Assembly (NCBI RefSeq): GCF_026339735.1
Contig: NZ_JAPEQG010000001.1
Coordinates: 620,001 to 684,000 of the forward strand
Reading direction: 5' to 3'
DNA: 64,000 nt
Source: Streptomyces sp. NBC_01669
GTDB lineage: Bacteria; Actinomycetota; Actinomycetes; Streptomycetales; Streptomycetaceae
Below, one piece after another: positions 17,753-25,135 of this stretch. The stretch's first letter is position 1, and the number at the start of each line of letters is the position of its first letter. Under the pieces are notes generated by a model. It saw nothing but the letters and a program-made list of their open reading frames with translations, ran no database searches and was not told where the DNA came from. Made by a program: the position numbers and the translations under genes.

Positions 17753-17977
17753 GTGACCGACACCTGGCCGTACCTGGACGTCCACCAGTCCCGTACGCAC
17801 GAGCCGACCCCGTACGAGTACAGGCTCGCCGCGACCCTCGAGGACGTCTTCACCAAGGAGGGCCACGAGCTGACCGACGTGGTCCGCGGGCTCAACGCCC
17901 GTCAGGTCCACGCCGCCGACGGCACACCGTGGACCGAGGAATCCTTCCGCGCCGAGATGAACCGACTGGGAGCCTGA
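17753..17977 (+). CDS. Small recombinase-HTH-like protein in the oxygenase operon
   Basis: This 74-residue protein sits between the reductase and the oxygenase. Its C-terminal half, with VVRGLNARQVHAADGTPW and EESFRAEMNRLG, resembles the small helical segment of serine recombinases (I-A-x-x-L-N-x-x-G-x-x-T-x-x-G-x-x-W). No catalytic recombinase domain is present. It could be an accessory or assembly factor for the oxygenase or a DNA-binding cofactor. GGAG precedes the GTG start, and its stop lies two bases before the oxygenase ATG. Confidence 0.72.
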   Translation: MTDTWPYLDVHQSRTHEPTPYEYRLAATLEDVFTKEGHELTDVVRGLNARQVHAADGTPWTEESFRAEMNRLGA

Positions 17978-17979
17978 CC

Positions 17980-18996
17980 ATGACGCTGTCGTCCTCCGCC
18001 ACCGCGGACCACATCTACGCCACCGGTCTGCGCAACCAGTGGCACGCCGTCGTCCCCTCGCACTTCGTCGCCCCGGGTGCGATGCGCAAGGTGACCGCGC
18101 TCGGGGAGCAGTGGCTGCTGTTCCGCCGCTCCGACGGCACCCTGTCGATGCTCGCGGACCGCTGCCCGCACCGCGGCGCGCCGCTCTCGCTCGGCAAGCA
18201 CCTCGGTGACCGGGTCGCCTGCTGGTACCACGGCGTCGAGGTCCGGACCGACGGCACGGTCTCCTCCGTCCCCGGACTGCCCGGCTGCAGCCTGGAGGGC
18301 AAGAAGCTGGTCGCCTCGCTGCCGGTGCGCGAGGTCGCGGGCGCGATCCTCGCCTACTTCGGTGACGAGGAGCACCCCGAGCCGGCCGCGCTGACGCTGC
18401 CCGAGCCGCTGACGGACCCCGGGGTGGACGCGTTCCTGTGCTACGCCGAATGGAACGTGCCGTGGCGGTACGCCGTGGAGAACCTGCTCGACCCGATGCA
18501 CGGTGCGTTTCTGCACCACGAGTCGCACACGATGTTCGACGGAGACACGACAGCCAAGTTCCGCATCCGGGAGACCGGTCGCGGCTACTTCTTCGAGAAG
18601 ACCGACCAGCGCGGCGTCAACTTCGACTGGGTGGAACTGTGCCGCACCGGCGTGGACTGGGTCGACCTGTCCATCCCGTACCCGCCGTCGGCCGGCCCCG
18701 GCGGACCGTTCGGCATCGTGGGCATGGTCTGCCCCGTGGACGAACAGCGAACGGGCGTCTTCTTCTGGCGCTACCGCCGCGTCGAGGACTGGCAGCGCGC
18801 GTCCTGGCGCTTCCTGTACAAGACCCTGATCGAGAAGCGCCATTGGGAGGTCCTGGAGCAGGACCGCGTGATGCTGGAGGCCATGCCGACCGACGCCGAC
18901 CAGCGGGAGAACCTGTACCAGCACGACCTGGGCGTGGTCCGGCTGCGCCGGCTGTACCGCGCGGCGGCGGAGGCCCAGTCGTCGGCGGGCGCCTGA
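17980..18996 (+). CDS. Rieske non-heme iron oxygenase, alpha subunit (VanA/phthalate oxygenase type)
   Basis: This 338-residue oxygenase has a Rieske [2Fe-2S] site at C62, H64, C81 and H84 (CPHRGAP and CWYHG) and the mononuclear iron site N168-x-x-D171-x-x-H174 followed by H179. Length and motifs fit the homotrimeric alpha-only class that partners with VanB/PDR reductases: vanillate demethylase, phthalate 4,5-dioxygenase and N-demethylases. It may dihydroxylate or demethylate the starting substrate. Its TGA overlaps the first base of an inverted-repeat element. Confidence 0.93.
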   Translation: MTLSSSATADHIYATGLRNQWHAVVPSHFVAPGAMRKVTALGEQWLLFRRSDGTLSMLADRCPHRGAPLSLGKHLGDRVACWYHGVEVRTDGTVSSVPGLPGCSLEGKKLVASLPVREVAGAILAYFGDEEHPEPAALTLPEPLTDPGVDAFLCYAEWNVPWRYAVENLLDPMHGAFLHHESHTMFDGDTTAKFRIRETGRGYFFEKTDQRGVNFDWVELCRTGVDWVDLSIPYPPSAGPGGPFGIVGMVCPVDEQRTGVFFWRYRRVEDWQRASWRFLYKTLIEKRHWEVLEQDRVMLEAMPTDADQRENLYQHDLGVVRLRRLYRAAAEAQSSAGA

Positions 18997-19199
18997 GAGC
19001 CTGTCGGGTGACCTTCGATCGGATAGCGGACGCGGTCTGGTGCGTGCGATTCCAAGGCGGCGGGATGTCCTCGGATGGGGTCTCCCCTGCTCGAACGAAG
19101 CTGAGAGCTTGGGGAAGGAGCTACTAGGATATTTCGGCAACGCGGGAAGCGTGCGTGCCAGGGCGTGGCCGCCCGATCAGAGGTCACCCGACAGGCTCT
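18996..19199. mobile_element. MITE-like element with 19-bp perfect terminal inverted repeats
   Basis: AGAGCCTGTCGGGTGACCT at 18996-19014 is repeated perfectly in reverse complement at 19181-19199, and a GATCGG extension inside the arms also matches. The 204-bp element has no coding capacity. It contains an inner imperfect repeat around CAAGGCGG and CAACGCGG, shared with 29068-29147 and 33134-33324, and an embedded copy of the Streptomyces hairpin repeat. The left end begins on the last base of the oxygenase stop codon. Confidence 0.72.
19077..19118. repeat. Streptomyces intergenic hairpin repeat (inside the element)
   Basis: The sequence CCCCTGCTCGAACGAAGC followed by TGAGAGCTTGGGG is the imperfect hairpin repeat common between Streptomyces genes. 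A second copy in opposite orientation lies at 23270-23315, inside a coding region. Confidence 0.65.
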
Positions 19200-19300
19200 G
19201 AGAAGGACGGTGCCGGCAACGGCCCGGTGCGTGGCCTCGTTGCCGTCGCACATGACGTGTGGCCGCAGGACTGTCACTGCTCGCGGGAACCTGAGCCGTG

Positions 19301-19686
19301 TTACCCGACGATCCACTGCGCAACGCGGTCGCCGACCCGGGTGAAGCGCCGCATCTCGTCCGCCGGAACCACTCCCTCGGGCCCTGGCGGAACGGCCAGG
19401 GCCACGAGCCGGAAGATCGACCACGTATCCACCCGCCGCCGACCGCAGCGGGCGTGGCACGCGGAACCGCTCGTCTCCCTGAACACCGGCGAACAGCTCC
19501 GCAGCCCATTCGACACCTTCGGCGCTGCCTGCCGGCTTCAGGACAGCGCCGCCGGCGAAGACGCTCTGCCCCTGGCCGCCGGCCAACAGCACCGGCCGGC
19601 CCCGTCAGACCGAAAGCCGCAAGCACGCGAGGAGGAGGCAGCAACGCGGGCGTCACACCAGTCACGTCGAGCATCGTGCCGGACAT
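19301..19686 (-). pseudogene. Decayed TIGR02569-like (kinase-fold) gene
   Basis: The start MLDVTGVTPALLPPPRVLAA in one frame, then LLAGGQGQSVFAGGAVLKPA and RFRVPRPLRSAAGGYVVD in another, recall the actinobacterial TIGR02569 proteins (aminoglycoside phosphotransferase fold). At least one frameshift and a large internal deletion are needed, and the end (GDRVAQWIVG) is in a third frame. The family assignment is from memory of the motif pattern. Confidence 0.4.
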
Positions 19687-20220
19687 GCCTCACCTCACGC
19701 ATGCCGGTCTCGGCCCGAGGCGGCTATTCGGTACGCAGGGCGGTCGCCGTAGCGGTCCGAGCCGCCCAGCCGGCAGGAAGCATCGCCTGCCACGGCGATG
19801 ACCGGTCAGCCCAGGATCAGCGGAATGAGGACGGGCAGGTGGTAGATCGCCATGTCGTCGGCCGGGATGACGGTGTCGGTCGCCCGGCTGCCCGGCGTTG
19901 GATGTTGACGGGGGTAACACGCGGGATCCTCCGTTCCACCTGGAACACATTGACGGTGTCGCCGTCATCGGTGAACCGACGACCTGCCCGGCTCTCGTCC
20001 GCAGGCGCCCGTGGGCCGGCTGCGGCGAACGTACGCGCGTGCACGCGTAGGTGGACCGGCACCTGCTGTCGGTTGGCGGGCGTACGCAGACAGACTCGTG
20101 AGATATCCGTTCGTCGGTCTGCTTCGCCGCCCGGGCCAGGACCAGGAAATCCCTCACCCCTCGCCCCTGTCCTCGCTCCTGTTCCCCACCACGGCAGTCC
20201 GGATCACATAAGCTCGAAGA
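19687..20220. other. Intergenic stretch without a supported gene
   Basis: No reading frame here has a family-like protein. Short fragments such as DDMAIYHLPVLIPLILG on the minus strand near 19810-19860 suggest old coding remnants, but nothing can be named. Confidence 0.4.
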
Positions 20221-20841
20221 ATGGCGAAGTACTTCGACGTGCACCCCGAAAATCCTCAGCGGCGCACCATCAGCACGGTGGCTGACACCATCCGCTCCGG
20301 TGCGCTCGTCGCGTACCCGACGGACTCCTGCTACGCACTGGGATGCCAGCTGGGCAACCGAGACGGCATCGGCCGGATCCGTTCGATCCGGAACCTCGAC
20401 GATCGTCACCACTTCACCCTCGTGTGCCAGGACTTCGCACAGCTGGGTCAGTTCGTACACGTCGACAACGACGTGTTCCGCGCGATCAAGGCAGCCACGC
20501 CCGGGAGCTACACCTTCATCCTCCCGGCGACGAAGGAGGTACCGCGTCAGCTGCTGCACCCGAAGAAGAAGACGGTCGGAGTCCGTATTCCCGACCATGT
20601 GGTCACCCAGGCCCTGGTCGCCGAACTCGGTGAACCTCTGCTGTCCAGCACCCTCCTCCTGCCCGACGAGGACGAGCCGATGACACAGGGCTGGGAGATC
20701 AAGGAGCGACTCGACCACGAGGTGGACGCGGTGGTCGACTCGGGTGACTGCGGCACCGAACCGACGACGGTCATCGACTTCTCCGAAGGCGAAGCCACGA
20801 TCGTGCGCCGAGGAGCAGGAGACACCACCCGGTTCGAATAG
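20221..20841 (+). CDS. Sua5/YciO/YrdC-family protein (YciO type)
   Basis: The 206-residue protein has the YrdC double-stranded RNA/nucleotide-binding fold: VAYPTDSCYALGCQLGN, RIRSIRNLDDRHHFTL, GSYTFILPATKEVPRQL and GVRIPDH. The YPTDS-Y-ALGC form and the size match the YciO branch, not the TsaC/Sua5 threonylcarbamoyl-AMP synthases. The precise role of YciO proteins is unsettled, so tRNA t6A function should not be assumed. It stands alone, reading rightward. Confidence 0.88.
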   Translation: MAKYFDVHPENPQRRTISTVADTIRSGALVAYPTDSCYALGCQLGNRDGIGRIRSIRNLDDRHHFTLVCQDFAQLGQFVHVDNDVFRAIKAATPGSYTFILPATKEVPRQLLHPKKKTVGVRIPDHVVTQALVAELGEPLLSSTLLLPDEDEPMTQGWEIKERLDHEVDAVVDSGDCGTEPTTVIDFSEGEATIVRRGAGDTTRFE

Positions 20842-21000
20842 ACACGAACGGCCTGACCACGTGCGAGGCATGGGCCCGCGTGCCTGGCTCGGACGCCGCC
20901 CCGGGGCGGTCGGGCCCGGGACGTGTCCGGCCGCTCATGCTGCTCGCCGGAGTGCGCGGGGGTCGAAGATCCGCGCGAGGAAAGGCCCCCGACCGCCGCC

Positions 21001-22446
21001 TCATGCCCGCATCTCCGTGCCGGGCGCGGAGCGGGAGCGCCGCATCATGACCACGTAGAGCGCTGACGCCACGGCGATGCCGACAGGCAGAGCGAGGTCA
21101 ACTCCGTCCAGGGCGCGCGCGAGCGGGCCGGCGTAGACGGTGTTCACGCAGAGGGCCGCCGCTGCGGTGCCTGCCGTGAGCGCGAGGGCGCCCGCCCAGT
21201 TGACGCCGGCGGTGAACCAGAAGGGGCTGTCGGGGGTCTCGTCGGTCAGCCCGGGGCCGTCATAGCGGTTGCGGCGCAGCAGGATGTCCGTGGCGTAGAT
21301 GGCCATGCTCGGGCCGAGCAGGACGACGGTCAGCTGGAGGACGTTGCTGACGGTGTCGAGGAAGTTGGACACGAGCAGCGCGTACAGGGTCAGGGCGACA
21401 CCGACGACTCCGTCGACGATGACGCTGAGGGAGCGGCGGATGCGGACGCCGACGGCCTGGAGCGCGAGGCCGGAGCTGTAGGCGGTCATGGCGTTGATGG
21501 CGATCGTCCCGAGCACCAGGGCGAGCAGGAAGACGGGGGTGAACCAGGTGGGCAGGATCGTCTCCAACGCGGTCTGCGGGTCGGTCATGTCGACCGCGGT
21601 CGCGGCCAACGCGCCCAGTGCGGTGACGACGACACTGGGCAGGAAGCCGCCGAGCGCGGTCCAGCCCACGATCGCCTTCGGGGATGTCGCCCGGGGAAGG
21701 TAGCGGGAGAAGTCGGCGCTGTTGGTGTACGAGAGCGGGCCCGAGGCGATGAGCGTGACGCCGCCCGCGAGGGCCGCCCACAGGCTGCCGCCGGTCAGCG
21801 GTTCGGCGGGCTCGTAGCCGAAGTCCGCGTGCCCGAGCACGCTGAAGGCCACGACAGCGAACGCCGCGGTGAGGACCACGGTGATCGGGAGGTAGAGCTT
21901 CACGATGGTGGCGTGGCCGTACACGCTGATGGCCAGCGTGAGCGCGGCAATACCCACCACGACTGCGGTCTTGACGCCCGTGTTCGGCGTGATGCCGGCC
22001 TTCTCGACGAGGGAGAAGGCGGCGAGCGCGGCCGCCGCCAGGTTGAGGGCGATGTAACAGATACAGATCACCCAGCCGGTGACCGCGATGTTCACCCGGT
22101 TGCCCCGGACGCCGAACATCGCGCGCATGATCACTTCGCTCGGCGTCCCCGAGGCCGGACCCGAGACGGCCAGCAGGCCGACCGGCACCCAGAACAGGTT
22201 GCCCACCACGATCACGGTGAGGGCCTGCCACAGGCTCAGGCCCATGAGTATCAGCGCACCGCCGACCACCAGGCTCAGGTAGTTGACGTTCGCCGCCGCC
22301 CAGACGGCGAACAGCTCCCGCGCACGGCCGTGTCGTTCCCGCTCGGGAATGTGGTCGATGCCGTGGACCTCGATGCGGCGCGCCCGGTCCGAGGACGGCG
22401 GTCCGTCGGCAGCGCCTGTGTTCGGGGCGGAAATCGTGGAAGCCAT
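21001..22446 (-). CDS. NCS1-family permease (nucleobase/hydantoin/allantoin type)
   Basis: The 481-residue protein has about 12 membrane helices with NCS1 landmarks: FAVWAAANVNYLSLVVGG in helix 1, VSGPASGTPSEVIMRAMFG near helix 3, and SYTNSADFSRYLP in the helix 6 region. Members import cytosine, uracil, hydantoins, allantoin or thiamine with H+ or Na+. It diverges from a TetR regulator that is followed by an amidohydrolase, suggesting uptake and hydrolysis of a cyclic amide or N-heterocycle. The substrate is not resolved. Confidence 0.9.
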   Translation of the reverse strand: MASTISAPNTGAADGPPSSDRARRIEVHGIDHIPERERHGRARELFAVWAAANVNYLSLVVGGALILMGLSLWQALTVIVVGNLFWVPVGLLAVSGPASGTPSEVIMRAMFGVRGNRVNIAVTGWVICICYIALNLAAAALAAFSLVEKAGITPNTGVKTAVVVGIAALTLAISVYGHATIVKLYLPITVVLTAAFAVVAFSVLGHADFGYEPAEPLTGGSLWAALAGGVTLIASGPLSYTNSADFSRYLPRATSPKAIVGWTALGGFLPSVVVTALGALAATAVDMTDPQTALETILPTWFTPVFLLALVLGTIAINAMTAYSSGLALQAVGVRIRRSLSVIVDGVVGVALTLYALLVSNFLDTVSNVLQLTVVLLGPSMAIYATDILLRRNRYDGPGLTDETPDSPFWFTAGVNWAGALALTAGTAAAALCVNTVYAGPLARALDGVDLALPVGIAVASALYVVMMRRSRSAPGTEMRA

Positions 22447-22483
22447 TGAGCCCTCCGAGTGCTGGGCGTACCCACCTGCTTGC

Positions 22484-22505
22484 TTATTGGTCGCACACTC
22501 AATAA
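22484..22505. promoter_or_regulatory. 22-bp inverted repeat, likely TetR operator
   Basis: TTATTG (22484-22489) and CAATAA (22500-22505) form a perfect 6-bp inverted repeat with a 10-bp spacer. It lies between the permease and TetR starts, 10 bases before the TetR ATG. Its position fits repression of both genes by the adjacent TetR protein. Confidence 0.5.
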
Positions 22506-22515
22506 CATCACGGGT

Positions 22516-23241
22516 ATGCCGTCAAGCGTCCAGCGCAAACGAATTCGAAAATCACCGGCGGACCGACGTGCGGAAATCGTCGACGCGGCCGCCACCGTCG
22601 CCCTGACAGAAGGGCTGGAGTGCATCACTCTGCGGCGGATCGGTGAAGAGCTCGACGTCCGCCCGGGGCTGATCAGTCACTACTTTCCAGCAGTGGAAGA
22701 CCTCGTCGGCGAGGCATTCGGCAGCGCCGCGAGCGCCGAACTCGACCGCCTCGTCCCGGCGGACAGGCCCGACGGGACCCCCGTCCAGCACCTCGCACGC
22801 TTCTTCGCTCACGCAACAGGAGAGGCCTACGACGACATCAGCCGGCTCTGGATCAACGCCCGGCACCTGAGCCGCTACCGGCCCGTCCTGCGCGACCGGG
22901 TCGGCACGCAGGAGGAGGCCTGGCGCGGACGGCTCGAAGGCCTCATCCGTGAGGGGGTCGCGCGCGGCGATTTCCGCACGGAGGACCCCTATGTGACGAC
23001 CATTCAGATCCTGGTGGTGATCGACGGCCTCGGCGCCCACGCCAACACCGACACCGACACCAGCAACCGTCCGCCCGCGGTGATGCGCATGGCCGTCGCC
23101 ATCGCGGAACGCGAACTCGGCCTGCCGAGCGGCATGCTCACCCGCCTCGCCGACGAACTCGGTACGGGCCCGGCCGGCGCGCCCGCGACAGCCGGCGACG
23201 ACGACCTTCCCGCTGCCGGGCAGCCGGCCACCCCCAACTGA
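22516..23241 (+). CDS. TetR-family regulator
   Basis: The 241-residue TetR protein has its helix-turn-helix at about residues 15-60 (EGLECITLRRIGEELDVRPG, LISHYFPAVEDLVGEAF). The ligand domain has W-I-N-A-R and RYRPVLRDRV, as in regulators of the BetI/PsrA-like group. The ATG at 22516 was chosen because the earlier in-frame start would place the operator inside the gene. It probably represses the divergent permease and perhaps the downstream amidohydrolase. Confidence 0.87.
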   Translation: MPSSVQRKRIRKSPADRRAEIVDAAATVALTEGLECITLRRIGEELDVRPGLISHYFPAVEDLVGEAFGSAASAELDRLVPADRPDGTPVQHLARFFAHATGEAYDDISRLWINARHLSRYRPVLRDRVGTQEEAWRGRLEGLIREGVARGDFRTEDPYVTTIQILVVIDGLGAHANTDTDTSNRPPAVMRMAVAIAERELGLPSGMLTRLADELGTGPAGAPATAGDDDLPAAGQPATPN

Positions 23242-23262
23242 CCATTCCTCGAAGGAGCCGCT

Positions 23263-24924
23263 GTGCGCGCCCTCCCCCAAGCTCTCGACTTCGCTCGAGC
23301 AGGGCGGGACCCCCTTGTCCTGCTTTCCGCCCGTCTGCTCGACCCGGTCACCGGCGAGCTGCTGCCGGACACCGCCCTGGCCGTGTCCGGAGGGCGTATC
23401 GCCGCCCTCGGCGACGACCGGCAGATACGTTCGCTGGCAGACTCCTCGACCACGGTGATCGACCTGAAAGGGGCCGTGGTGACTCCCGGCCTGGTCGACG
23501 GGCATCTTCACCCGGTCTCCGGGGCCGAACTGACCCAGGGACTGGACCTGTCGGGTTGCGCCGGCCTGGAAGAGGTACGCGAAGCCCTGGCCCGGGAGGT
23601 CCGGACCCTCGCGCCCGGAGCTTGGCTGCACGGGTGGGGTCTGGACCCGAACGTCTTCGGGGACCGGCCCATCGAGGCTGCCGCCCTCGCCCCCGTACTG
23701 GACGGCGTTCCGGCCCTCCTCCAGCTCTTCGATGCCCATTCCATGCTGGCCAGCCCCCGCGCGCTCGAACTCGCCGGCGTCGACGGGCCGCGCAGGTTCG
23801 ATCAGGCCGCCGAGATCGTCTGCGACGAGGCGGGCCGGCCGACGGGCCTGCTGCTTGAGGACGCCGCCTGCGAACTCGTGGAGCGCGCGGCCCCCCGGCC
23901 CACGCACGCGGAGCGCCGGGCCCGCCTCGCCGCCGCGCTGCGGAGCATGGCCGCCGCCGGTCTCACGGGCGGTCACGCCATGGACGCCAACGGCGACAGC
24001 CTCGCGCTCTACACCGACCTCGACGCGGCCGGCGAGCTGCCGCTGCGGCTGCGGGTCGCGCCCTGGTGCCAGCCCGGTACCGACGCCGACGCGTTGCGCG
24101 CCCTCATCGAGGAGCAGGGCACCGGGGGCGGGCTCTGGCGCACCGAGGGCGTCAAGCTCTTCATGGACGGCACCATCGACAACGGCACCGCCTGGCTGGA
24201 ACGCCCCGACTGCCACGGCGAGTCCACGCACGCCTTCTGGCCCGACCCCGATGCCTACACCCGCATCGTCGGCGAGCTCCACCGGGCCGGGGTCCCCACC
24301 GCGACCCACGCCATCGGTGACGCGGCCGTCCGGCACGTCCTCGACTCCGTCGACAAGGCTCTGGCCGCGGGCGATCGCGTGGTTCGGCACCGGATCGAGC
24401 ACATCGAGACCGTGCCCGACGACACCCTGCGCCGCTTCGCCGAGCTCGGCGTCGTGGCCTCCATGCAGCCCACCCACTGCTGCGACTTCACCCGGGCCGA
24501 CCACACCGACAACTGGTCCCGCCGCCTCGGTGAGGAGCGCGCCTCCCGCGCCTGGCGCTGTCGCGATCTCTGGGACTCCGGCGCCACCGTCGTCCTCGGC
24601 TCCGACTGGCCGATCGCTCCCTATCCCCCGCTGGCCGTCATGGCGGGAGCCCGCCACCGCCGCCCCAGCCGCGATCTCACCCAGCCTCCGCACGGCCCCG
24701 ACCAGGCACTGACCGCCCTGGAAGCCCTCCAGTCCATGACCATCAACCCGGCCTACGCGGCGGGCGAGGAACACGAGGCCGGCCGGCTCGCCGTCGGCCA
24801 CCGCGCCGACCTCACGGTCTTCGCGGACAACCCCCTCACCACTCCCGCCACCGATCTGCCCGAACTCCCTGTGGTGCTCACCGTCCTCGACGGCCGGCCC
24901 ACCCATCGCGACCCGAGCCTCTGA
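23263..24924 (+). CDS. YtcJ-like amidohydrolase
   Basis: The 553-residue protein belongs to the metal-dependent amidohydrolases of the YtcJ group. VDGHLHPVSG gives the HxH metal pair, THAIGD and RIEHIE supply further histidines, and LGSDWPIAPYPP carries the catalytic aspartate. It likely hydrolyses a cyclic amide, imide or related C-N bond. The GTG start has AAGGAG at 23252-23257. Residues 3-17 are encoded by an intergenic-type repeat, so the natural N-terminus may once have started near LLSARLLDPVTGE. It follows the TetR gene by 21 bases. Confidence 0.88.
   Translation: MRALPQALDFARAGRDPLVLLSARLLDPVTGELLPDTALAVSGGRIAALGDDRQIRSLADSSTTVIDLKGAVVTPGLVDGHLHPVSGAELTQGLDLSGCAGLEEVREALAREVRTLAPGAWLHGWGLDPNVFGDRPIEAAALAPVLDGVPALLQLFDAHSMLASPRALELAGVDGPRRFDQAAEIVCDEAGRPTGLLLEDAACELVERAAPRPTHAERRARLAAALRSMAAAGLTGGHAMDANGDSLALYTDLDAAGELPLRLRVAPWCQPGTDADALRALIEEQGTGGGLWRTEGVKLFMDGTIDNGTAWLERPDCHGESTHAFWPDPDAYTRIVGELHRAGVPTATHAIGDAAVRHVLDSVDKALAAGDRVVRHRIEHIETVPDDTLRRFAELGVVASMQPTHCCDFTRADHTDNWSRRLGEERASRAWRCRDLWDSGATVVLGSDWPIAPYPPLAVMAGARHRRPSRDLTQPPHGPDQALTALEALQSMTINPAYAAGEEHEAGRLAVGHRADLTVFADNPLTTPATDLPELPVVLTVLDGRPTHRDPSL
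23270..23315. repeat. Streptomyces hairpin repeat inside the amidohydrolase N-terminus
   Basis: CCCCCAAGCTCTCGACTTCG followed by CTCGAGCAGGGCGGGACCCC is the reverse complement of the repeat at 19077-19118. Here it is translated in frame as LPQALDFARAGRDP. Confidence 0.7.
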
Positions 24925-25033
24925 TCGGTCATGCCGGCTGACGCGCGGCCGGCGGTCCTGGAGGCCGGTTCCACAGGCCCGGACCACGCGGCGCGGGAAC
25001 GTCGGCCGACCGCACGGGCGTCGGTCCTCGCGC

Positions 25034-25069
25034 AGCTGACCGCGGCAGCGAGCGCTGCCGCGGTCAGCT
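25034..25069. terminator. Bidirectional hairpin terminator
   Basis: A perfect 17-bp inverted repeat (AGCTGACCGCGGCAGCG and its complement, 2-base centre) lies between the convergent amidohydrolase and subtilase genes. Realistically it forms a 15-bp stem with a small loop. There is no U-tract, as is common in Streptomyces. Confidence 0.75.
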
Positions 25070-25135
25070 CCATGTGCTCAGCACACGCGGCAGGTGGGAG
25101 CCGTGCCGCCGACTGCGCGGCTCCCACCCGGTCGG

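Noticed and set aside
8986..18996. Secondary-metabolite biosynthetic cluster
   Set aside because: No PKS, NRPS, terpene or RiPP core enzyme is present. The oxygenase, hydrolase and dehydrogenase mix fits degradation better.
19155..20285. 376-codon plus-strand frame in the 19-20 kb gap
   Set aside because: It begins inside the inverted-repeat element, is Arg/Ser-rich without domains, and runs into the YciO gene.
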